A stretch of 7,925 bases of DNA from Gammaproteobacteria bacterium (GTDB lineage Bacteria > Pseudomonadota > Gammaproteobacteria > JAPPPA01). The position numbers were made by a program, and so were the translations under genes. Location of the stretch: contig JAPPPA010000070.1 in NCBI GenBank assembly GCA_028817755.1, forward strand, positions 1 to 7,925. Direction: 5' to 3'. Shown here in pieces: positions 1-5,371 of this stretch (position 1 is its first letter; each line of letters opens with the position of its first letter). The notes under the pieces were generated by a model that saw nothing but the letters and a program-made list of their open reading frames with translations, was not told the origin of the DNA and did not search any database.

Positions 1-377
1 TCGCAATACACCAACTGGCCATTCACTTGGGCGCCAACGGCCACGTCAATTAGGTTGTAGTAAACATTGCCATTAATGCGGGCATTTTCGGCTAATTCAA
101 CCAAGCCGCTTGAATAAACGTCACCATCAATGGTGCCGTTAATATTCACATTAGGCACTTTCAGCTCACCCACAACACGGCCTTGCTCGCTGACATGGCA
201 GCTAGACTTAGTGTCTTCTGCGGCAATGACATTGCCTTTAACAACGCCATCAATATGTAGGCCACCGCTAAAGTTTAGATTGCCTTCAACCGTGGTTTGC
301 GGGCCAAGTAACGTATCGATTTGTTGATTCATATTGTTGTTTTGCTTACGACGCTTTTTATTTCCACCTAAAGCCAT
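1..377 (-). CDS. Bactofilin (polymer-forming cytoskeletal protein), 3' end cut by window edge
   Basis: Reading the minus strand from the ATG at 377 gives 125 codons with no stop before the window edge, so the C-terminus is missing. The product starts MALGGNKKRRK, with a short basic, Asn/Gln-rich tail of about 20 residues. It then enters repeating short beta-strand units rich in Gly, Asn, Val and Ile (for example GNLNFSGGLHIDGVVKGNV at residues 32-50, NINGTIDGDVYSS at 78-90, ARINGNVYYNLIDV at 99-112). This is the right-handed beta-helix pattern of bactofilins, which polymerise without nucleotide and act as scaffolds for cell shape or envelope enzymes. The ATG at 377 is preferred over the internal Met16 because a clear Shine-Dalgarno sequence precedes it. 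The gene lies 30 bp after the DUF6776-like gene and probably shares its transcript. From memory, erpA often follows in Pseudomonas-type genomes, but that would lie outside the window. Confidence 0.88.
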   Translation of the reverse strand, partial: MALGGNKKRRKQNNNMNQQIDTLLGPQTTVEGNLNFSGGLHIDGVVKGNVIAAEDTKSSCHVSEQGRVVGELKVPNVNINGTIDGDVYSSGLVELAENARINGNVYYNLIDVAVGAQVNGQLVYC

Positions 378-383
378 GCCAAT

Positions 384-390
384 TCCTCTC
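384..390 (-). promoter_or_regulatory. Ribosome binding site of the bactofilin gene
   Basis: The minus strand reads GAGAGGA here, 6 bases before the ATG at 377. It is the best Shine-Dalgarno match in this leftward operon and fixes the bactofilin start at 377 rather than at the downstream in-frame ATG (codon 16). Confidence 0.7.
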
Positions 391-407
391 TCTGGGATAC
401 GGGGCGA

Positions 408-1142
408 TTAACGCTGTAGTTCCACCCATTCACGTTGTTCTAATAACTGTGACACTTTCGGCCGTTTAACCGAGAACTCGACCGTTACATCTTCTGGCCA
501 AAAACCTTCTGGCAGCTGCAACGGCACCGCAATCATTTGAAAATAGCGATAACCAAACTTGATGGCGCTCAACTCTTCTGGGTGTAACTGCTTTAAGGTG
601 AGCTCTTGCGGTGTTCCGTTTAACTTACCGTAAAGCGCGATGTTTATTTTACCAGTGGCACGTATATCGTGCTTTTTAACCTGAGTCATGGTGATGTTTA
701 GCCACCATAACTGTTCGTTTTCACCTGGACGTAGGCGAATTTCTGTTACACGAATGCCTGCCTTCGAGGCTTCGGTACCAACGATGTTTTCGTAGAACTG
801 CACCTGCTCCAATAACTGGTGTTGCTCCAGCAAAACACTCTGCAGCTCTTTCTGCATTTCAATGCCGGCCTGCACTTCTAGCTCAGTCAACTTACGTTGG
901 GTATCAAGTTGCGTAGACAGCTCACGAATACGCGTTTGCTGCTCTTCAAGCACAACAAAGCTGCGATCCTGCACAGCCAATAGAGCCGCGCGGTCATCTA
1001 AGTTTTCACCCACGCGCAAGGCGCCGCGTTGACTGCCTACCTCATACATCTGCCACAACAACAGCGTGGCTAAGGCGGCAATAACCAGCCACCACCAAGG
1101 GCTATAGCCACTGTCCTCTTTTACAACGCGAACGCGAGCCAT
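408..1142 (-). CDS. DUF6776-like membrane-anchored coiled-coil protein of unknown function
   Basis: A 244-residue protein with a short basic N-terminus and one hydrophobic segment at about residues 16-33 (after a Trp-rich YSPWWW stretch). A long charged heptad-like region follows at about 48-118, rich in Glu, Gln and Leu and very likely a coiled coil. The C-terminal part (about 125-230) looks like a mixed beta domain (LWWLNITMTQV, KINIALYGKL, VTVEFSVKRP). This architecture, and its place between argC and a bactofilin gene, match what I recall as the DUF6776 family of gammaproteobacteria; that assignment is from memory. Topology is probably type II, with the coil and beta domain in the periplasm. 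The function is unknown, though the neighbouring bactofilin makes an envelope or cell-shape role reasonable. The start is 4 bp after the argC stop with only a poor Shine-Dalgarno, so translation is probably coupled to argC. Confidence 0.8.
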   Translation of the reverse strand: MARVRVVKEDSGYSPWWWLVIAALATLLLWQMYEVGSQRGALRVGENLDDRAALLAVQDRSFVVLEEQQTRIRELSTQLDTQRKLTELEVQAGIEMQKELQSVLLEQHQLLEQVQFYENIVGTEASKAGIRVTEIRLRPGENEQLWWLNITMTQVKKHDIRATGKINIALYGKLNGTPQELTLKQLHPEELSAIKFGYRYFQMIAVPLQLPEGFWPEDVTVEFSVKRPKVSQLLEQREWVELQR

Positions 1143-1146
1143 AGCA

Positions 1147-2178
1147 CTAAGGTAGTAGCGCCGCCGCTGCTAATCCAGTGTTTTCGGGCAAGCCAAATGC
1201 AAGGTTAAAGTTTTGCACCGCCTGACCCGCCGCGCCTTTCACAAGGTTGTCGATCACCGAAGAAACCACCACCACATCACCGCCTTGCGGACGTGTCACA
1301 GCAATACGGCAGGTATTAATGCCGCGTACAGAGCGGGTTTGCGGCTGCTGACCTGCTGGTAAGACATCCACAAACGGTTCGTCGGCATAACGCTGCTCAA
1401 ACAACGCCTGCACATCAACGCTGCTATCGGTTAGCCGTGCGTATAAAGTCGCTTGAATGCCACGAATCATCGGCGTTAGGTGCGGCACAAACGTTAGCTC
1501 TGGGAAGGTTCCGCACACGGCCTCTAGGCCACGGCGAATTTCTGGCAAGTGCCGGTGTCCAGCCACACCATAGGCCATCATCGAGTCACCCGACTCGCAA
1601 AACAGGCTGCCGACTTTAGCGCCACGGCCAGCACCACTGACGCCAGACTTGCAGTCTGCAATCAGGCTATTCAGATCAATCACATCCAGCAACGGAATGA
1701 AGCCAAGCTGGGTAGCGGTTGGATAACAACCGGGCACCGCAATTAGCTGCGCGCCGTTAATTTGCTCACGGTTCACTTCAGGCAACCCATAAACCGCACG
1801 CTCTAGCATTTCTGGCGCTGGGTGTGACTCGCCATACCAATCAGCCCACTCGGCCGCGTCTTTCAAACGAAAGTCGGCAGACAAATCAATCACCCGCGTG
1901 CCTTTGGCAAGCAAAGCTGGCGCGTGATGCGCTGCGGTGGCATGCGGCGTGGCATAAAACACCACGTCATGCGCGGCCAGCGCATCCACATCTGGCTCTA
2001 CAAATGTCAGGTCGTAATGGCCCCGTAAATTCGGGAATAAATCTGCCACCGCACGGCCGGCTTCGGCCCGCGACGTCACCATACGCACATCCGCATTCGG
2101 ATGTGAGGCGAGCAACCGCAACAACTCAACGCCGGTATAACCGGTAGCGCCAACAATAGCGATGGAAATAGAAGACAT
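1147..2178 (-). CDS. argC: N-acetyl-gamma-glutamyl-phosphate reductase
   Basis: A 343-residue cytoplasmic enzyme that reduces N-acetyl-glutamyl phosphate to the semialdehyde with NADPH, the third step of arginine biosynthesis. The N-terminus carries the Rossmann dinucleotide-binding motif VGATGYTG (residues 9-16). The catalytic cysteine is Cys151 in VPGCYPTATQLG. A conserved GVSGAGRGAK stretch lies at 179-188 and the family AGHRHLPEI motif at about 206-214. The C-terminus ends in NFNLAFGLPENTGL, typical of the family. I chose the ATG at 2178. An in-frame TTG at 2214 would add 12 residues (AYCFAWFNKFS) that family members lack, and those residues would precede the Rossmann strand unusually far. 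No strong Shine-Dalgarno is seen for either start. The gene heads the leftward unit argC - DUF6776-like - bactofilin and is divergent from the ClC gene. Confidence 0.97.
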   Translation of the reverse strand: MSSISIAIVGATGYTGVELLRLLASHPNADVRMVTSRAEAGRAVADLFPNLRGHYDLTFVEPDVDALAAHDVVFYATPHATAAHHAPALLAKGTRVIDLSADFRLKDAAEWADWYGESHPAPEMLERAVYGLPEVNREQINGAQLIAVPGCYPTATQLGFIPLLDVIDLNSLIADCKSGVSGAGRGAKVGSLFCESGDSMMAYGVAGHRHLPEIRRGLEAVCGTFPELTFVPHLTPMIRGIQATLYARLTDSSVDVQALFEQRYADEPFVDVLPAGQQPQTRSVRGINTCRIAVTRPQGGDVVVVSSVIDNLVKGAAGQAVQNFNLAFGLPENTGLAAAALLP

Positions 2179-2254
2179 ACTGAATTTATTAAACCAAGCA
2201 AAACAATACGCCAATCATACCGCGTAGCGGGGCTTCCAAGGTTAGAATAGCGCC
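2179..2254. promoter_or_regulatory. Divergent intergenic region between argC and the ClC gene
   Basis: These 76 bp must hold the start signals for both directions. On the minus strand a TATGAT hexamer (2214-2219) could be the argC -10 element, but no good -35 lies 16-18 bp upstream. On the plus strand TAGAAT (2243-2248) lies 6 bp before the GTG start of the ClC gene. If it is a -10 element, transcription would begin at or next to the start codon, giving a leaderless mRNA. A small inverted repeat, CCGC-GTA-GCGG (2220-2230), sits between the two hexamers and could be an operator or chance. No typical ARG-box was recognised. All of these are weak single-hexamer calls. Confidence 0.4.
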
Positions 2255-4075
2255 GTGAATGCGCCACTAAATACTCCGCCTAGCTCTCAAGACTCTGATT
2301 TACGTCAGCGCCTGACCGAGCAGTGGCGCGCGCTGTTTTTACTGATTGCCAAAAACCGCGCGCTGCCCTTCACCGCCTTATGGGGTTTAGGCACGGGCGT
2401 GACGGTAGGCTTGCTGGTAGTGGCGTTTGAAGTTGCCGTAGCCGAAATTCACAAAACCTTTTGGCCTGCGACACAGTCTGCAGCCATTGTGAATGGCGAA
2501 ACAACCGAGCAATTTGTAGCGGGCACTTGGTGGCATACCGCATTAATCCCCGTTATTGGTGCGCTCTTAATCGGTCTTATTTTTACCGGCCTGCCTAAAC
2601 GCTCGCGCGAAGCGGGTGTAGCGCATGTGATTGAACGCATCATGCGCCACGATGCGGTATTGCCTATTAGAAACGCGATCGCCCACTTCTTTGGCGCCAT
2701 TCTGGCCCTAGCCTCTGGTTTTAGTGTTGGCCGTGAGGGCCCCGCTATTCATATGGGCGCCACGCTAGCCAACTGGCCCGGCCGCTTTGGTTTCTTGCCT
2801 TCTAATTTAGGCCGGCTGCTTGCTGCCAGCGGTGCTGCTGCAGCCGTTGCCGCATCATTCAACACGCCTTTAGCCGGCGTGATTTTGGCAATGGAAATTG
2901 TCTTAATGGAATACAGCATTGCCGGTTTTGCACCGGTGATGTTGTCAGCCGTTGGCGCCACGGTGGTGACTCAATATTTTCACGGCTCGGTCCGTACCTT
3001 CTCTGTGCCACCACTTGAGCTAGCCAGCTTGTGGGAGTTACCTTGGTTGGCGCTGCTCGGTTTTGTATTGGGCATTTTGGCCCACAATATGATTCGCCTG
3101 CTCGACGCCTTTAGCCGCTTGATGCGTGGCAGCACCCCTTGGCTGCGCGCCTTAGTCGCTGGCTTGATTACCGCCGCTGGCGCGATTGCCGTACCCGCAG
3201 CAATGGGACTCGGTTATGACAGCGTAAACACCGCGTTAGTGGGACAAATGACGGTTACCGCAGCCTTTGCTTTATTAGTCGCCAAGCTATTTATGAGCAC
3301 CGCAGCGATTGGTCTTGGCATTCCCGGCGGTTTAATTGGCCCTTCAGTTGTGATCGGCGCCATGGCTGGCACCGTGATTGGCTGGCTGGGACAGTTTGCG
3401 GTGTTTGCACACACCTCACCTATCGCCTTCTATGCCCTAGTTGGTATGGGCACGATGATGGGCGCAGTACTACAAGCCCCGTTGGCTGCCATTACCGCCA
3501 TGCTTGAACTCACTGGCAACCCCAACGTTATCCTGCCCGGCATGTTTGCCTTGATGTCTGGTTACATCACTCAAAAAGTGATCTTCCAAGACGAACCACT
3601 GTTCTTACATGTACTGGCACGTCGTGGCGTTACGCAGGAAAAAGATGCTCGCTTACGTGCACTACAACAAACATCGGTGGCCGCTGCAGCCAATCGCAGT
3701 GTTGTCCTCTTACCCAGCACTGTTAACGTCGCTGTATTGCGCGATGCCATTAATCAAAACGACTGGATTCTGGCCCGCCGTGCCCGCCAGTTATATCGCA
3801 GCAGCGAAATCCGCGAATGGATCAACAGCCACGAAGAAGAACTACTGGCCGACTCCACAATTCTGCTAGACAAGCTACCTATTGCCTCATTTAGAAGCCG
3901 CCCTATTCATGCTGGCGCCTCTATGTGGCGTGCTTTCAATTATTTAAAAACCGACGAGTACGATGCGCTCTACGTACGCTGGCCCAAATGGCGCCAACCA
4001 CGTGGGCGTATTCTTGGCGTGATTACGCGCGACACGTTGTCAGGCGAAGTCAAACTCGACTACTGCCCTCTGTAA
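2255..4075 (+). CDS. ClC-family chloride channel/transporter with C-terminal CBS-like region
   Basis: A 606-residue inner-membrane protein with about ten or more hydrophobic helices over residues 38-445 and a soluble C-terminal part. Family signatures are GFSVGREGPAIHMG (155-168, gating glutamate E161), AASFNTPLAGVILAMEIVLMEYS (199-221), GIPGGLIGPSVVIGA (355-369) and ELTGNPNVILPG (418-429). At the usual GSGIP position I see AGVAHV (120-125). The residues I align with E. coli ClC-ec1 Glu203 and Tyr445 are Ile215 and Phe450. Residues 480-600 contain two weak CBS-like units (RSVVLLPSTVNVAVLRDAI and GRILGVITRDTLSG are the clearest parts), possibly nucleotide-sensing. The start is GTG at 2255. An in-frame stop (TAG, 2243-2245) excludes an earlier start, and no good Shine-Dalgarno is seen. 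Function is Cl- channel or Cl-/H+ exchange; which one cannot be read from sequence alone. hemJ follows after 21 bp. Confidence 0.93.
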   Translation: MNAPLNTPPSSQDSDLRQRLTEQWRALFLLIAKNRALPFTALWGLGTGVTVGLLVVAFEVAVAEIHKTFWPATQSAAIVNGETTEQFVAGTWWHTALIPVIGALLIGLIFTGLPKRSREAGVAHVIERIMRHDAVLPIRNAIAHFFGAILALASGFSVGREGPAIHMGATLANWPGRFGFLPSNLGRLLAASGAAAAVAASFNTPLAGVILAMEIVLMEYSIAGFAPVMLSAVGATVVTQYFHGSVRTFSVPPLELASLWELPWLALLGFVLGILAHNMIRLLDAFSRLMRGSTPWLRALVAGLITAAGAIAVPAAMGLGYDSVNTALVGQMTVTAAFALLVAKLFMSTAAIGLGIPGGLIGPSVVIGAMAGTVIGWLGQFAVFAHTSPIAFYALVGMGTMMGAVLQAPLAAITAMLELTGNPNVILPGMFALMSGYITQKVIFQDEPLFLHVLARRGVTQEKDARLRALQQTSVAAAANRSVVLLPSTVNVAVLRDAINQNDWILARRARQLYRSSEIREWINSHEEELLADSTILLDKLPIASFRSRPIHAGASMWRAFNYLKTDEYDALYVRWPKWRQPRGRILGVITRDTLSGEVKLDYCPL

Positions 4076-4096
4076 CCCTACCCACTGAGAACTATC

Positions 4097-4510
4097 ATGC
4101 TCTGGATTAAAGCCTTCCATATTGTGTTTATGGTGACTTGGTTTGCTGGCTTGTTTTACTTGCCACGGCTTTTTGTTTATCACGCCGACACCACTGATCA
4201 AATCAGCCACGACCGTTTCTGCATTATGGAAAAACGGCTCTCAATCATTATGTCGATTGGCGCCGCACTCACAATCGCCTTTGGCCTTTGGTTATTAAGC
4301 GGATATAGCTTAGCCGGACAAGGCTGGATTCACGCCAAGCTGGCGCTAGTCGTAGCGTTAATTGGTTACCACGGCTGGTGCCAAATTCAAGTAAAGAAAT
4401 TCCGCGAGAATCGCGCCAGTGGCAGCAGCAAATACTATCGCTTGATGAACGAAGTCCCAGCACTCGCCTTGATTGGCATTGTGGTCTTAGCGGTTGTAAA
4501 ACCATTCTAA
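4097..4510 (+). CDS. hemJ: Protoporphyrinogen IX oxidase HemJ
   Basis: A 137-residue, four-helix inner-membrane protein that oxidises protoporphyrinogen IX to protoporphyrin IX, the penultimate step of haem synthesis in bacteria lacking HemG and HemY. Family hallmarks are visible: the first helix with His8 and HIVFMVTWFAGLFYLPRLFVYH (8-29), GWIHAKL (76-82, His79 and Lys81), YHGWC (91-95) and RLMNEVPAL (115-123). Predicted helices are about 5-25, 48-70, 79-97 and 120-136. The length is normal for the family. The start ATG follows the ClC stop by 21 bp, with only a weak GAGA-like ribosome site, so co-transcription with the ClC gene is likely. CopD-family annotation is a common alternative label, but the listed motifs favour HemJ. 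I recall hemJ lying near argC in Pseudomonas-type genomes, which fits this context. Confidence 0.92.
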   Translation: MLWIKAFHIVFMVTWFAGLFYLPRLFVYHADTTDQISHDRFCIMEKRLSIIMSIGAALTIAFGLWLLSGYSLAGQGWIHAKLALVVALIGYHGWCQIQVKKFRENRASGSSKYYRLMNEVPALALIGIVVLAVVKPF

Positions 4511-4529
4511 GCCTCCATAACTTAGAGCG

Positions 4530-4566
4530 ATAGGCATTAGCTATTACAGCTATACACAGTTTCTAA
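4530..4566 (+). promoter_or_regulatory. Predicted OxyR binding site upstream of the peroxiredoxin gene
   Basis: The sequence contains four tetranucleotides spaced exactly seven bases apart: ATAG (4530-4533), CTAT (4541-4544), ATAC (4552-4555) and CTAA (4563-4566). The known OxyR tetramer site is ATAG-N7-CTAT-N7-ATAG-N7-CTAT, so 14 of 16 core positions match with perfect spacing. The site ends directly against a possible -35 hexamer, the usual position for activation by oxidised OxyR. The downstream gene encodes a peroxide-reducing enzyme, a classical OxyR target. Site and spacing are seen directly; regulation is inferred. Confidence 0.8.
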
Positions 4567-4595
4567 TTGCGGGCTTTACCCTGCCACGGCATAGT
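4567..4595 (+). promoter_or_regulatory. Predicted sigma-70 promoter of the peroxiredoxin gene
   Basis: TTGCGG (4567-4572) and CATAGT (4590-4595) are separated by 17 bp. Both hexamers are imperfect (3/6 and 4/6 to consensus), as expected for an activator-dependent promoter. The -35 abuts the OxyR site. Transcription would start near 4602, leaving a leader of roughly 35 bases that contains the ribosome site. Confidence 0.5.
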
Positions 4596-4625
4596 TAGCT
4601 CGCTTAAATTTACCTCACACCTTTT

Positions 4626-4630
4626 AGGAG
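4626..4630 (+). promoter_or_regulatory. Strong ribosome binding site of the peroxiredoxin gene
   Basis: AGGAG lies 7 bases before the ATG at 4638. It is the best Shine-Dalgarno sequence in the window and fits a highly translated gene. Confidence 0.8.
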
Positions 4631-4637
4631 ATCATCC

Positions 4638-5243
4638 ATGGGCGTTTTAGTTGCACGTCAAGCACCAGATTTCACCGCTGCTGCCGTACTAGGCAATGGC
4701 GAGATTGTTGAAAACTACACCCTTTCAGAAGCCATCAAAGGCAAGAAAGCGGTTATCTTTTTCTACCCACTAGACTTCACCTTCGTTTGCCCAACTGAGC
4801 TGTTGGCATTCGACCACCGTCTAGAAGAATTCACCAAGCGTGGCGTAGAAGTAATCGGCGTGTCTATCGACAGCCAGTTCTCTCACAACGCATGGCGTAA
4901 CACCCCAATTAACGACGGCGGCATCGGCCAAGTGGGTTACACCCTAGTAGCCGACGTTAAGCACGACATCGCTCAAGCGTACGACGTAGAGCACCCAGAA
5001 GCTGGCGTTGCATTCCGTGGTTCTTTCCTGATCGACGAAGAAGGCACCGTACGTCACCAAGTAGTGAACGACCTACCACTAGGCCGTAACGTTGACGAAA
5101 TGCTACGCATGATCGACGCCCTAGCCTTCCACCAAGAGCACGGCGAAGTTTGCCCAGCTGGCTGGAACCAAGGCGACAAAGGTATGGACGCTTCTCCAGA
5201 TGGCGTTGCTTCTTACCTTTCTGAGGAAGCAGACAAGCTATAA
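4638..5243 (+). CDS. Typical 2-Cys peroxiredoxin (AhpC/TSA, Prx1 subfamily)
   Basis: A 201-residue cytoplasmic thiol peroxidase that reduces H2O2 and organic hydroperoxides. The peroxidatic cysteine is Cys51 in DFTFVCPTE, supported by Pro44, Thr48 and Arg127 (AFRGSF). The resolving cysteine is Cys172 in EVCPAGW. These positions equal those of human Prx2 and exceed E. coli AhpC (Cys46/Cys165), so this is the eukaryote-like Prx1 type, probably recycled by thioredoxin; no ahpF is adjacent. The GGLG motif is present as GGIG (94-97), and the C-terminal YF is YL (193-194). The start is fixed by AGGAG 7 bases upstream. The gene stands alone between an OxyR-type promoter and a strong terminator. All eight Pro codons are CCA, and Leu CTA and Val GTA are frequent, unlike the mixed usage in the ClC gene; this suggests very high expression rather than transfer. 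Confidence 0.96.
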   Translation: MGVLVARQAPDFTAAAVLGNGEIVENYTLSEAIKGKKAVIFFYPLDFTFVCPTELLAFDHRLEEFTKRGVEVIGVSIDSQFSHNAWRNTPINDGGIGQVGYTLVADVKHDIAQAYDVEHPEAGVAFRGSFLIDEEGTVRHQVVNDLPLGRNVDEMLRMIDALAFHQEHGEVCPAGWNQGDKGMDASPDGVASYLSEEADKL

Positions 5244-5265
5244 GCCTGTTTAACTTCTGAAAAAG

Positions 5266-5297
5266 AACCCGCCCTGCTTCGGCATGGCGGGTTTTTT
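5266..5297 (+). terminator. Rho-independent terminator of the peroxiredoxin gene
   Basis: AACCCGCC (5266-5273) pairs with GGCGGGTT (5286-5293). After a C/T mismatch, TGC pairs with GCA around a TTCG loop (5278-5281), an extra-stable UUCG tetraloop. A run of six T (5292-5297) follows. It lies 22 bp after the peroxiredoxin stop. A-residues at 5261-5264 give partial activity potential on the other strand, though no minus-strand gene runs into it. Confidence 0.92.
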
Positions 5298-5371
5298 ATT
5301 GTCTACAAACTTGCGCCCAAGCCAAGCTTAGCTAAAACTAATGCTGACTTTCATTCCCTCTCCATAGCCAT

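Noticed and set aside
130..327. 65-residue open frame on the plus strand at the left edge
   Set aside because: It is antisense to the bactofilin beta-helix repeats, which are clearly the coding strand.
1824..2147. 107-residue open frame on the plus strand inside argC
   Set aside because: Low-complexity His/Arg/Pro-rich translation antisense to a conserved enzyme gene; no ribosome site or family resemblance.
2179..2214. Extension of argC to a TTG start at 2214 (12 more residues)
   Set aside because: The extra residues are absent from the family, and the ATG at 2178 puts the Rossmann strand at the usual distance from the N-terminus. The region also holds the possible argC -10.
5311..5338. Possible kinase promoter TTGCGC - 16 bp - TAAAAC
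   Set aside because: Only 3/6 and 4/6 matches with no supporting operator; too weak to list as a feature, though some promoter after the terminator is expected.
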